Origin: Melastoma dodecandrum
Taxonomy: Eukaryota; Streptophyta; Magnoliopsida; Myrtales; Melastomataceae
DNA: 64,000 nucleotides
Direction of reading: 5' to 3'
Assembly: GCA_029817715.1 (NCBI GenBank)
Contig: JARUPY010000289.1
Coordinates: forward strand, 124,001 to 188,000
The position numbers and the translations under genes were made by a program. How positions within the stretch are numbered: position 1 is the stretch's first letter; the number at the start of each line of letters is the position of its first letter. Below, piece after piece: positions 9,012 to 17,334 of this stretch. The notes below the pieces were generated by a model. That model saw only the letters and a program-made list of their open reading frames with translations. It searched no databases and had not been told where the DNA came from.

Positions 9012-10150
9012 TCACCCCACCGTATCCCCGTCGGGATCGTCGTCGTCGTCGCCGAGCATGGCGGCGCGCAGGCTGTTCCAGCGTCGGATCGCCTCGTGCG
9101 CGCCGATCAGCGCCAGCGCCAGGACGAACGGGACGAGATAGTAGATGATGCGAAACAACAGGAGCGCCGCGAACAGCTCGGCCTCCGAATGCGTCGGCAC
9201 GGTCTTCAGCATCGTCGCCTCGAACACGCCGAGCCCGCCCGGCGCGTTGGAGGCGATGCCGAGCAGCGCGCCAAGCACGTAGAGCGAGACGAAGCTGATG
9301 TAGTCGATGAGCCGCGGCGGGGCGAGCAGCGCGTAGAGCGCGCCGGCCGCTGCGCAGACGTCGATGAGCCCCAGGCAGATCTGGCTCGCGGTGAGCCAGA
9401 AGCCCGGCAGTTCGAGGCGGAAGCCCTGGATGCGCGTGCGGCGGTGCTCGCGGCGTCGGCGCAACGCCCATACCAAGTAGGCCGCGAGCGCGCCGATGAT
9501 GGCGAGGCCGATGACCCGGTTGAGCATCGGCGCGAGATGGTCGAGGTGGGGCTACGCCCTCGGCCCGGACCGTCAGCCCGATGCCGATGACGAGCACCAT
9601 GCCGAGCCAGAAGGTGAGGCCGGCGATGACGGTGAGGCTCGCGACCTTGCCCGCCGAGAGCCCCCTGGTCGAATAGATTCCAGTAACGCACGGTGGCCGC
9701 CGTGATCAGCGGGAAGCCCAAAGTGAAGGAGACGGCGTAGCTCGTGAACGAGGCCAGCGACGCGATCCGGTAGGGCACCCGCAGCTTCAACTGCCGCAGC
9801 GCCAGCGCATCGTAGCCGGTGAGCGCCAGGAACGAGACCGAGGTCAGCAGGAACGCCAGCGCGAACTGGTCGCCGCCCGTCGCGGCGATCGCGGCGCGCA
9901 GCTCGCCCGGGTTGATCTGCAGGAACGTGCGCGCGAGCACGTATACCGCGAGCGCCGCGATGCCGAGGCTGAGGGCGACACCGAGGACGCGCAGCATCCT
10001 GCTGCGGACGGTATGCTTGTCCTCGACATGGTCCGGGATGAAGGTGTCGAGGACCTTCTTCGTCAGCTTGCCGTGCTCGCGGGGGCCGTCCGAAGGGTCG
10101 GCGGCCTCGCCGTCCCCCGAGCCGGTCTCGCGAGCCGTGGTTGCGTCCAA
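9012..10150 (-). CDS. Lysylphosphatidylglycerol-synthase-like (UPF0104) membrane protein, frame broken
   Basis: Polytopic membrane protein of the flippase-like domain found in MprF and UPF0104 proteins. About 380 residues with a cytoplasmic N-terminus of about 50 residues rich in Asp and Glu, then many hydrophobic segments. The second half has the family's LGIASNAPGGLGVFEATM motif and LFRIIYYLVPF. The frame changes twice within about 130 bases, near the TT at 9678-9679 and near the GGGG at 9548-9551. Both look like one extra base and the middle piece still encodes good family sequence. The MprF synthase domain is absent, so lipid or other hydrophobic transport is more likely than aminoacylation. 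An Asp-rich tail ends the protein. Confidence 0.75.
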
Positions 10151-10239
10151 GATCAGGAATCTCCCATCCCGCGCCTTCTGCGGGCGCGCCGCCCCACCGA
10201 GGTCGTGAGGGTCATCGGAACTTCAAGGCAGCAGCGGGG

Positions 10240-11235
10240 TCAGGCCAGCCTTTTGAGAAGTCGCTCGTGCAGCGGATTGGCGGGCGCGAAGACATAGTCC
10301 ATCGCCGCCACCGTGACGTGCTCGGCGCCCTGGGCGATCAGCCAGTCGGCGAGCGGCGCGACCTTGTCGCGCAGGCAGGTCAAGGTCAAGCGTCCGGCGG
10401 CGCTTTGCGAGCGCAGCCCCGCGCCGAACAGCTGCCCGGCCCGCTCGACGATCCCCTCGCGATCGTCGGCGCGCGGCGCGTCGAGCTGTGACCCGTTGAA
10501 TTGGGCGACGACGTCGCGCGTGAGGCGCGCGGCCTCCTCGGCGCTGATGCGGCCGAGGATCTGGCGGGCCTGCTCGCGCGTCTCGTCGTCCCAGCGCGCG
10601 GCGAGCGAGGCCGCGAGATTGGCCTCCGAACGCAGCATCACGCCGTCGTCGAGCACCTTGAGGCCGTTGGCCGCGAGCGTCGCGCCGGTCGTGGTGATGT
10701 CGACGATCAGTTCCGCCGCGCCGGCGGCGGGCGCGCCCTCGGTCGCGCCGAGGCTCTCGACGATGCGGTAGTCGGCGACATGGTTCTCGGCGAAAAAGCG
10801 CCGCGTCAAATTGGCGTACTTCGTGGCGACGCGCATCCGCTCGCCGCGCTTCGTGTAGAAGGCCGCCGCAACGTCTTCGAGATCGGCCATCGAGCGCACG
10901 TCGATCCACGCCTGCGGCGCGGCGACCACGACATTGGCGTTGCCGAAGCCGAGCGGGGCGAGCAGCTCGAGCTTCTGATCGGCCGCCTCGACGGTCTCCC
11001 GCACGAGGTCCTCGCCGGTGACGCCCATATGCGCTTGGCCGGATGCCAGCAGCCCGACGATCTCGGCGGCCGACACGAAGGCCACCTCGACGGCGTCGAT
11101 GCCGTCGAGCGTGCCGCGATAATCGCGCGCGCCGCGGCCCTGCACCAGCCTCAGTCCCGCGCGGGCGAAAAAGGCGGCGGCGTTTTCCTGCAGCCGGCCC
11201 TTGGAGGGCACGGCCAGCACGAAGGGGCTGGTCAT
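10240..11235 (-). CDS. hisG: ATP phosphoribosyltransferase, catalytic subunit HisG
   Basis: Catalyses the first committed step of histidine synthesis, joining PRPP to ATP. The 331-residue protein shows the periplasmic-binding-like catalytic fold: [10 protein letters not shown] at the start, [10 protein letters not shown] for substrate binding, and [24 protein letters not shown] for the PRPP loop (T/TTGAT). Its partner HisZ is encoded just upstream, with its stop one base from this start, so the two are co-translated. The sequence resembles the alphaproteobacterial type of HisG. The frame is intact. Confidence 0.92.
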   Translation of the reverse strand: MTSPFVLAVPSKGRLQENAAAFFARAGLRLVQGRGARDYRGTLDGIDAVEVAFVSAAEIVGLLASGQAHMGVTGEDLVRETVEAADQKLELLAPLGFGNANVVVAAPQAWIDVRSMADLEDVAAAFYTKRGERMRVATKYANLTRRFFAENHVADYRIVESLGATEGAPAAGAAELIVDITTTGATLAANGLKVLDDGVMLRSEANLAASLAARWDDETREQARQILGRISAEEAARLTRDVVAQFNGSQLDAPRADDREGIVERAGQLFGAGLRSQSAAGRLTLTCLRDKVAPLADWLIAQGAEHVTVAAMDYVFAPANPLHERLLKRLA

Positions 11236-11236
11236 C

Positions 11237-12373
11237 TCAGGCGACGCCGTCCGCTTTGACGCCGTCCGCCTTGCGGCGGTCGGCCCAGAGCGCGGCGCCC
11301 ACCGCCGGCACGTCGCCCTTGGCGCCGAGCGTCGCCAGCAGCCGGTCGTAGCGGCCGCCGCCGACCAGCGGCGGGTCGTTCGGCCGCGCGGCGTCGCGCG
11401 TCTCGAAGACGAAGCCGGTGTAGTAGTTGAGATTGTTCACGAGGCGCGCCGAGAAGCGCATCGCCTCGATGTCGAGCCCGTGCGCCGCCATGAATCCCAG
11501 CCGGTGGTCGAACCGATCGAGCGCCGGGCCGATGCCGAGCTTGGCGTCGTCGGCAAGGTCGCGCAGCGCGCCCGCGGCCGCGTCCGGGTCGCCGGCGATC
11601 GCGAGATAGCGCTCCATCGCTGCGCGCGCCTCGCTCGGCACGCCAGAGCCCCCCTTCAGCGCCGCCTGCTCGAGGAAACGGTCGGCAATCTCCGCCGCCG
11701 TCCGCCCGCCGACCGACGAGATGCCGGCGATCGCCAGCAGATCCTCGACGAGCGCCCGCGCACCCTTTTTGTCGACGCCCGCGAGCGCCGCCAGGACGCC
11801 GGAATGGTCGATGTGGCCGTTCTGCGGGGCATCGAGGATGCCGGCGAGGCTCTTCCCCTGGGCGAGTCCACGGATGATGCGGCGCCGCCACTGCGGCGGG
11901 ATCGCGAGCGCGTCGAGCAGGTCCGAGAAGAGCCCGGCGTCGCCGATGGTCGTCTCCAGACGCGCGTGGCTGGCGAGGTGCACGGCCTCGAGCGAAAGCG
12001 CGAGGACCTCGGCATCCGCCGCCTCGCGATCGCGCCGTCCGAGGTTCTCGATGCCGGCCTGGACGAATTCGCCGGGTCCGTCGCGCCGCAAGCGGAACAC
12101 CGGTCCGCAATAGGAATAAGTGGCCGGGTGGCCGAAATCGGCTGAGGCGATGTAGTACCGGCAAACGGGGATGGTGTATTCGGGCCGCAGGCACAGCTCG
12201 GCGCTCGAGAGGTCGCTCGTGAGGTAGAGCCGCCCACGCATGGCCTCGCCGGAATCGAAGAAGGCCGCCGCCGGCTGCAGCAGCGGCGGCTCGCAGCGCG
12301 CATAGCCAGCCTCGACGAGATGCGCGATCAGGATCTCCTGGCGCTGCCGATCGTCGGCGAAGGGAAGCTGCAT
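11237..12373 (-). CDS. hisZ: ATP phosphoribosyltransferase regulatory subunit HisZ
   Basis: HisZ is a histidyl-tRNA-synthetase-like protein without charging activity that assembles with HisG and makes it sensitive to histidine. About 378 residues from ATG 12373, with class II synthetase-like blocks: [38 protein letters not shown], and a C-terminal [17 protein letters not shown] 12385 is an alternative start. The frame is open further upstream but that region has no family similarity. Expressed with hisG. No histidyl-tRNA synthetase gene lies next to it, unlike the hisS-hisZ-hisG order seen in several relatives. Confidence 0.9.
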   Translation of the reverse strand: MQLPFADDRQRQEILIAHLVEAGYARCEPPLLQPAAAFFDSGEAMRGRLYLTSDLSSAELCLRPEYTIPVCRYYIASADFGHPATYSYCGPVFRLRRDGPGEFVQAGIENLGRRDREAADAEVLALSLEAVHLASHARLETTIGDAGLFSDLLDALAIPPQWRRRIIRGLAQGKSLAGILDAPQNGHIDHSGVLAALAGVDKKGARALVEDLLAIAGISSVGGRTAAEIADRFLEQAALKGGSGVPSEARAAMERYLAIAGDPDAAAGALRDLADDAKLGIGPALDRFDHRLGFMAAHGLDIEAMRFSARLVNNLNYYTGFVFETRDAARPNDPPLVGGGRYDRLLATLGAKGDVPAVGAALWADRRKADGVKADGVA

Positions 12374-12626
12374 GGGGGCGTTCACGGGGACGGGTCTCGG
12401 GCACGGGTCTTCGGGCGGCTCTCCCTTACCAAGGGTAGGGCGAAGACGCGACCCGATTCCGGTAGCAGGGTGAAGGGGGCGTTCCGCTCGCGAGATGGCC
12501 ACCCGGCCGCCATTGGGGGCAAAAAGGGCGGTGGCGCGGACCCTCGCGTCCACCGGCTTCAGTTGCTAGGGGAGGGCCGAGCGGAATCCTCCGATGATGG
12601 CCGGAACACGGGCGGGGAGACAGATC

Positions 12627-13118
12627 ATGTTTGAGATATTCGATATGGTGAAGTCGCGTCCGTCGTCCGGCGGCGCGACCGTCGGAAGCCTGTTCGCCAT
12701 CCAGCTCGCGTTCTGCATCTCGACCGTCGGCGCCGCGCATGCGGCGGGCATGACCGTCACCGACGCCTGGACGCCGCCCAACCCCAAGCCCGGCAGCGAC
12801 GCGATTATCGGCATGATGCTGAAAAACGACGATGCCGACGCCGATGTGCTGCTGCGAGTCTCCTGCCCTGTCGCGAACTTCGCGGAAAAGCGGCAGATCG
12901 ATATCGGCGAAGGCGGGAAATCGGCCCGCGAGGTGAAGACCATCCTCATTCCAGGCAATTCGAGCCTGACCCTGAACAAGGAGCAGTTTCATATCGTATT
13001 GCTGCAAACGACGAGCAAGCTAGACGCCGGCCAGGAGTTCGTTTGTTCACTGTCCTTCCGTCGTGCCGGTAAGGTTGAGGTTCCCGTCAAGGTACGGGAA
13101 AGCGCGCCGGGAAGCTGA
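12627..13118 (+). CDS. Periplasmic PCu(A)C-like copper chaperone, degenerate metal site
   Basis: Secreted protein of about 163 residues. A signal peptide (to about residue 40, ending GAAHAA) precedes a cupredoxin-like domain with VTDAWTPPNPKPGSD, FHIVLLQ and a final GKVEVPVKVR strand, which is the PCu(A)C layout. Family members bind Cu(I) by a His/Met motif of the form HxxM...M...HxM. Here the strand His of FHIVLL remains, but the usual Met ligands are mostly replaced, so copper binding is doubtful. I chose ATG 12627 because GGGGAGA lies at a suitable distance; an ATG at 12594 is in frame. It diverges from hisZ and precedes the fluoride operon, but the riboswitch starts afresh after it. Confidence 0.6.
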   Translation: MFEIFDMVKSRPSSGGATVGSLFAIQLAFCISTVGAAHAAGMTVTDAWTPPNPKPGSDAIIGMMLKNDDADADVLLRVSCPVANFAEKRQIDIGEGGKSAREVKTILIPGNSSLTLNKEQFHIVLLQTTSKLDAGQEFVCSLSFRRAGKVEVPVKVRESAPGS

Positions 13119-13209
13119 AACGACGCTTCGAGGACAACCGCCGTCTCGCGTGGATGGAAGAAGGGACCGACCCAATCGGTCACGGGCTATAGGGCAAAGG
13201 GATTACGGC

Positions 13210-13237
13210 TTGACCTCCGATGGCCGTGACCTAGGTC
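13210..13237 (+). promoter_or_regulatory. Candidate promoter of the fluoride operon
   Basis: A TTGACC hexamer at 13210-13215 is followed after 16 bases by TAGGTC at 13232-13237. Transcription would start roughly 20 bases before the riboswitch aptamer. The -10 match is weak, so this rests largely on position. Confidence 0.35.
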
Positions 13238-13265
13238 TCGCCTATTGCGGCGGCAAACCGCTGCA

Positions 13266-13334
13266 GAGGGGATGGAGTCCCCCATAACCGCCCCCAGGGC
13301 TGATGACTCCTACCGGCTTGACGACGGTAGGAGT
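13266..13334 (+). promoter_or_regulatory. Fluoride riboswitch (crcB motif) with SD-masking hairpin
   Basis: The aptamer core reads GGGGATGGAGTCCCC near 13268-13282, then ACCGCCC, then GGGCTGATGACTCCTACC to 13314, the conserved order of the crcB motif. GGAGTC (about 13274-13279) can pair with GACTCC (13305-13310) as the fluoride pseudoknot. Directly after, ACTCCTACCG (13306-13315) is perfectly complementary to CGGTAGGAGT (13325-13334). That hairpin would use the same pseudoknot strand and bury the AGGAG ribosome site of the small gene at 13340. The two folds exclude each other, giving a translational on-switch with fluoride. No U-tract follows the hairpin directly. Confidence 0.93.
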
Positions 13335-13339
13335 GTGCC

Positions 13340-13493
13340 ATGAGCGGTTTTTTCCCACCTTCACGCTATCATCTCGACCTGGGATTGGCAGGAGATCGGC
13401 GCCTGCTGCCTCGGTCTCGACCTGATCCTGTTCGGGTTGCTGGCTGCCAACTGGAAAGAGGCGCCCACCAAGAGCGCCAAGCGGGACAGCTGA
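13340..13493 (+). CDS. Small membrane protein directly under fluoride riboswitch control, frame broken
   Basis: The ATG at 13340 lies 6 bases after AGGAG, the ribosome site masked by the riboswitch hairpin. After the T run at 13348-13353 the protein-like frame is the next one. It runs through IISTWDWQEIGACCLG, a hydrophobic stretch (LDLILFGLLAANW) and a basic tail to TGA 13491-13493. One T fewer in the six-T run would give a single protein of about 50 residues with one membrane helix. I do not recognise a family. It is probably co-expressed with crcB and DUF190, so a helper role in fluoride resistance is a reasonable guess only. Confidence 0.5.
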
Positions 13494-13545
13494 GCCACCG
13501 ATCCGAGCGTTCGCGGCCAGCATCCCTTACGAGACAAGGAGATCC

Positions 13546-13944
13546 ATGCTCACCTATCTCTACGTCGCCGTCGGCGGCGCGATCGGTTCGGTCGGGCGCT
13601 ACGCCATCTCGGCGGCGATCGCCCGCGGGCTCAGCGAGGTCTTCCCGTGGGGCACGTTCTTCGTCAACGTGACCGGGTGCTTTATCATCGGCTTCTTCGC
13701 GATGTTCACTGGTCCCGATGGCCGTGTCGTCGTGCCCCCGGACTTCCGTCAGTTCTTTATGGTTGGGATCTGCGGTGGCTACACGACCTTCTCGTCGTTC
13801 AGCCTCCAGACCCTCGCGCTCGCCCGCGACGGCGACATGACCCGGGCGAGCCTGAACGTGGTCCTGTCGGTCGCCTTCTGCCTCGTCGGCGTCTGGCTCG
13901 GCTCGGCCGCGGGCGCGGCGATCAACCAGATCAAGGGAGCGTGA
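13546..13944 (+). CDS. crcB: Fluoride channel CrcB/FluC
   Basis: Small dual-topology membrane protein that dimerises to let fluoride leave the cell. 132 residues with four hydrophobic segments and the Fluc signatures: GGAIGSVGRYAIS near the N-terminus, WGTFFVNVTGCFIIGFF (pore Asn), and GICGGYTTFSSFSLQTL (Phe box and central Na+ site). A strong AAGGAG lies just before the ATG. Downstream of the fluoride riboswitch, which fits its function. Intact. Confidence 0.95.
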   Translation: MLTYLYVAVGGAIGSVGRYAISAAIARGLSEVFPWGTFFVNVTGCFIIGFFAMFTGPDGRVVVPPDFRQFFMVGICGGYTTFSSFSLQTLALARDGDMTRASLNVVLSVAFCLVGVWLGSAAGAAINQIKGA

Positions 13945-13945
13945 C

Positions 13946-14282
13946 ATGCAGAACGGCCAAGCCGCCTTGATGCGGATCTACACGGACGAGCGCGCGCAGA
14001 ACGGCGGCGGCCCGCTGCACACCGAGATCGTCGAGCGGGCGCGCAGGGCCAACCTCGCTGGCGCGACGGTCCTGCGCGCTGTCGTCGGCTTTGGCGAGAG
14101 CGGCAGTGTGCAGCGCGCCAGCACTGGACCTGTCTGGCAATCTGCCCTTGGTCATCGAGCTTGTCGACGAGGAGGCCAAGCTGCGCGCCTTCCTGCCGGC
14201 CCTGGAGGGCCTGACCGACATCGGCCTCGTCACGCTCGAGCCGATCGAGGTGCTGCACTACGGCAAGCGGGCGATCGGCTGA
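13946..14282 (+). CDS. DUF190 protein, fluoride-operon partner of crcB, frame broken
   Basis: Small cytoplasmic protein of about 112 residues with the DUF190 features: MRIYTDERAQ near the start, GATVLRAVVGFGESG in the middle, and LPLVIELVDEEAKLRAFLP then HYGKRAIG at the end. The frame changes near 14105-14115, where one base too many separates the GFGESG half from the DLSGNLPLVIE half. DUF190 genes are often found beside crcB; their biochemical role is not known to me, and the fold recalls PII-like signalling proteins. The ATG follows the crcB stop by one base with GGGAG upstream, so translation is coupled to crcB. Confidence 0.8.
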
Positions 14283-14413
14283 GGCGCACGCGTTTTTCCA
14301 GACATCCCGCGCCTTCAAATTCCCCCTTTTGCAAGAGAGTGTTGCGCGATGTGACTTGCCGCGGCCGGCGTGCCGTCGGATAGATCGCAGCGAATCCGAG
14401 GGGGCGGGCGCGG

Positions 14414-15058
14414 ATGAGTGCGGCAACGGACCAGAGCTTCTTGAGCGACGCGGAGCGACTCTCGGCCTCGCCGCGCCTGTTCGACAACCCGCTCCTCGAC
14501 AAGCTGTCACGCGTGCATTGGACGGTGCCGCTGCTCGTCTACGTGCCGGTCATCCTGGCGCTTTGCGCGGCCTCGTTCGAGCTGCTGGCGCCGGCGACCG
14601 TCGTCGCCATGGTCGCGCTCGGCTACCTCATCTGGACGTTGGTCGGGTATTTCGGCCACCGCTACCTATTCCATTGGGAGTTCCCGGGCGCGTTCGGCCG
14701 GCGCATGCATTTCCTCATCCACGGCGTCCACCACGACCATCCGAACGACCCGATGCGGCTCGTCATGCCGATCCTGCTGTCGGGCCCGATCATGGCCATC
14801 GCCTGGGTCGTCGGCACCGTGCTGTTCGGCACGACGCTCCGCTATCCCGGCCTCGCCGGCTTCGTCATCGGCTACCTCGCCTATGACATGGTGCATTTCT
14901 ACACCCACCACGCCGAGCCGACGACCCGCCTCGGCCTGATGCTGCGGCGGCTGCACCTGATGCACCACTTCCGCGACCACGACAAAGGTTTTGGCGTCAG
15001 CGCGCCCTATTGGGATTTCGTGTTCGGGACGGCGGAGCGGCGGGCGAAGCGGGGCTGA
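14414..15058 (+). CDS. Fatty acid hydroxylase / sterol desaturase superfamily protein
   Basis: Integral membrane di-iron hydroxylase of 214 residues. The histidine clusters are all visible: GHRYLFHWEF, HGVHHDHPNDP, FYTHHAEP and LHLMHHFRDHDKGFGVSAPYWDFVFGT, set between four hydrophobic segments. Closest in layout to fatty acid 2-hydroxylases of the Scs7/FA2H type. In some rhizobia a superfamily member (OlsE) hydroxylates ornithine lipid, which is worth noting because olsAB lie 12 kb away, but nothing in the sequence proves that substrate. Intact; followed by a palindromic repeat. Confidence 0.85.
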   Translation: MSAATDQSFLSDAERLSASPRLFDNPLLDKLSRVHWTVPLLVYVPVILALCAASFELLAPATVVAMVALGYLIWTLVGYFGHRYLFHWEFPGAFGRRMHFLIHGVHHDHPNDPMRLVMPILLSGPIMAIAWVVGTVLFGTTLRYPGLAGFVIGYLAYDMVHFYTHHAEPTTRLGLMLRRLHLMHHFRDHDKGFGVSAPYWDFVFGTAERRAKRG

Positions 15059-15067
15059 AGCCACAGC

Positions 15068-15125
15068 TCTCCTTCTCCCGCTTGCGGGAGAAGGTGGCCC
15101 CGCGAAGCGGGGTCGGATGAGGGGC
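15068..15125. repeat. Family A palindromic repeat, single copy
   Basis: One copy directly after the hydroxylase gene: stem CTTCTCCCGCTTGCGGGAG, second stem CCCCGCGAAGCGGGG, then GGATGAGGGG. It lacks the inverted partner seen at the other loci. Confidence 0.88.
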
Positions 15126-15220
15126 GATCCCGTCTCTGAAATCTTGCAGAAGCGGCCCGATCCTCATCCACAATGCACGGAAGCTGCCACGCAGCGTCGA
15201 ACCGATAGTTCGAGACCAAT

Positions 15221-15355
15221 CCATTGAACTCTTGGCCGACTCGCGCGCCAGGGATTTTTCGTGTCAAGGACGGCGCGAAGCGCCGCCGGCTCCGCCGGTC
15301 GCGATCCTTGACACGAAAAATCCCTGGCGCACCCTCGCCGCCAAGTGATCAATGG
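15221..15355. repeat. Family C long palindrome upstream of the first TIR gene
   Basis: A roughly 135-bp palindrome. A perfect 26-bp inverted repeat (15245-15270 against 15305-15330) surrounds a GC-rich centre. Outer arms CCATTG...CTTGGC and GCCAAG...CAATGG extend it imperfectly. A homologous palindrome lies at 37502-37638, also directly upstream of a TIR gene and at the same distance from its ATG. Confidence 0.92.
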
Positions 15356-15444
15356 GTCTTTCCGCCGCCGGGGCGGCGCGCACTTGCCTCGCGCCACACG
15401 CGCGAGCAATGATTGCGACGGGCTTTTCCATCGATGCCGGCGCC

Positions 15445-17334
15445 ATGGCGGACATTTTCATCAGCTACACGTCGAGCGACAAGACCTGGGCGTTCTGGCT
15501 CGGCGAGGAGCTCGAAGCGCTCGGCCACGTGCCGCACATCCACGAGTGGGAGATCGCCGCCGGCGCCGACATCTACGCCTGGATGGAGCACACGCACCAC
15601 AGCGCCGATCACGTGCTCTGCGTCGTCTCCGACGATTACCTCGACCGTCTGAAGGCGCCGTTCTCTGCGCTGGAGCGCAACGCCGCTTTGTGGCAGGCGG
15701 CCAGCAACAGCCCGCGCTTCGCGCTCTTTGTCGTCGTCAAGGCCTGCAAGCTTCCGACGCTGACCGACCACCTGCGCCGTTGCGAGGTCTACGACGTGCC
15801 CGAGGCCGTCGCGCGCGAGCGTTTCAAGGCCTACACGACGGCTCTGATGGCGCCCGCGGCGGCTGTCTTCCCCGGCCAAGGGGTTGAGTATCGGGCCCAG
15901 GAAGGGCTAACGCGCGAGGAAGCTGCGCGCCGCGACGAGTACGAGCGACAGCGCAAGGAAGCCGAGCGATTCGAGGAGGAAGAGCGACGGCGTCTTGCTG
16001 TGGAGCTGCGCTTGGACAGGATAGTTGAGTATATGCATCGTGAAGAGCGCTTGCGTGAGCTAACGCCTCGTGCCGGGGAGCAACCAACCCGATCTGTCGA
16101 GTTGGAGCGGGCGTCTTCTCAGGTGGAGAGTGAACTCAGGAACGGTGCTTCGTCTGGCGGCGGCCTGTCGGTGCAGGAGATGATCGAGCTTTGTACAGGC
16201 GTCCCCGCCGATGTGGACGACTCTATTGATAGCCTCCCTTACATACGCGCCAGTCCATCGCGAGACAGCGCGTCGCCGGCGCTAGCCCCCGAAGATGTCG
16301 CGTTCCCCCGAAGATCGCAAGCCGCGCTTCGCTTTGGCGTCGCCGCGGGCGCTATTGTCCTGGGCAGCATTGCTTGGGCGTTTCGACAAGAGCTTGCGGC
16401 GTTCTTTTCCGCTTTGTTTACAAAGGTCTCAGCTATCGATGTTCGCGGCGCCCCTGTCGCCGCCGCGACTGCGATACCCACTCCGCCGCCAGTCGATCTT
16501 GTCGACGTGAGCGCCTTCGCGCCGATGGGGGCTGCGATTGGAGAGACGATCCTTGTTCAGGTATTTATGCATTTGCCCCGTCAGGCACGGTCGGCGATGA
16601 AAAAGGCTCTCGAGGCCGATCCTGAGGCTGCCCGACGAGGATGCACTACCCTTGCCGTCGAAATCAACCACAACCAGCTCCTCGATGTGTTTGTCGACGG
16701 CGACGGCATCATGGTCGACGAACCGTTTCAAAGTGTCGTGTGGCGCGGTCAGCCCTGCTTCAGCCAATTCCAGGTCCAGCTACCGAGGCACGCAAACAGA
16801 GACGCTTGTGTCATTCGCATTCAGATCATGGTGGACCGAATGCCTATTGGGTCTCTGAGATTCTCGCTGCGTCTCCTAAAACCCGCGAGCGCACGACAAC
16901 CGACGATTCGTTGTGGCGATGCCGCCACTCGGTATCGTCACGCGTTCCTATCGTATGCGTCGGCGGATCGCGCTGAGGTTCTAAAGCGTGCGCAGTCGCT
17001 GCGTGCGGCTGGAATAACGTACTTTCAGGATGTCCTGAAACTCGAGCCCGGCGAGCCTTGGGAGGACCGGCTTAACGAAGAGATAGATAGTTGCGACTTA
17101 TTTCTACTGTTTTGGTCAAAACATGCATTATCGTCCGATTGGGTGCGATACGAAATCGATCGTGTCTGCCGAAGGCAAAGAATCTCCTCAAATGGAGTTC
17201 CGGATATTACACCCATCATTTTAGAGGGACCGCCGGTGCCTATGCCGATACCGGATCAGCTCGCACATCTGCATTTCAACGATTATCTTCTGTACGCGAT
17301 TGCTGAGTTGGAGCGCGGCAAAGGGCAAGCTTGA
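15445..17334 (+). CDS. Membrane-anchored protein with two TIR domains
   Basis: 629 residues from ATG 15445; in-frame ATGs at 15409 and 15352 are alternatives. Domain order: TIR 1 (about 1-130, starting MADIFISYTSSD), a charged probable coiled coil (about 155-205, rich in Glu/Arg), one membrane helix (about 297-315), a beta-rich region (about 355-480, with GETILVQVFMHLP and a VVWRGQP strand), and TIR 2 (about 500-620, HAFLSYASADR, EPGEPWEDRL, CDLFLLFWS). TIR domains often cleave NAD+ or make cyclic ADP-ribose signals in antiphage defence. The beta region is shared with many bacterial TIR proteins but I know no defined function. The first 450 bases match the TIR gene at 37411. The remainder is visibly more AT-rich than its neighbours, suggesting a mosaic origin. 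Confidence 0.8.
   Translation: MADIFISYTSSDKTWAFWLGEELEALGHVPHIHEWEIAAGADIYAWMEHTHHSADHVLCVVSDDYLDRLKAPFSALERNAALWQAASNSPRFALFVVVKACKLPTLTDHLRRCEVYDVPEAVARERFKAYTTALMAPAAAVFPGQGVEYRAQEGLTREEAARRDEYERQRKEAERFEEEERRRLAVELRLDRIVEYMHREERLRELTPRAGEQPTRSVELERASSQVESELRNGASSGGGLSVQEMIELCTGVPADVDDSIDSLPYIRASPSRDSASPALAPEDVAFPRRSQAALRFGVAAGAIVLGSIAWAFRQELAAFFSALFTKVSAIDVRGAPVAAATAIPTPPPVDLVDVSAFAPMGAAIGETILVQVFMHLPRQARSAMKKALEADPEAARRGCTTLAVEINHNQLLDVFVDGDGIMVDEPFQSVVWRGQPCFSQFQVQLPRHANRDACVIRIQIMVDRMPIGSLRFSLRLLKPASARQPTIRCGDAATRYRHAFLSYASADRAEVLKRAQSLRAAGITYFQDVLKLEPGEPWEDRLNEEIDSCDLFLLFWSKHALSSDWVRYEIDRVCRRQRISSNGVPDITPIILEGPPVPMPIPDQLAHLHFNDYLLYAIAELERGKGQA

Noticed and set aside
7315..9600. 761-codon minus-strand open frame over phoU, phoB and the repeat
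   Set aside because: It is antisense to well-supported genes. Only its upstream end, within the UPF0104 gene, is real coding sequence.
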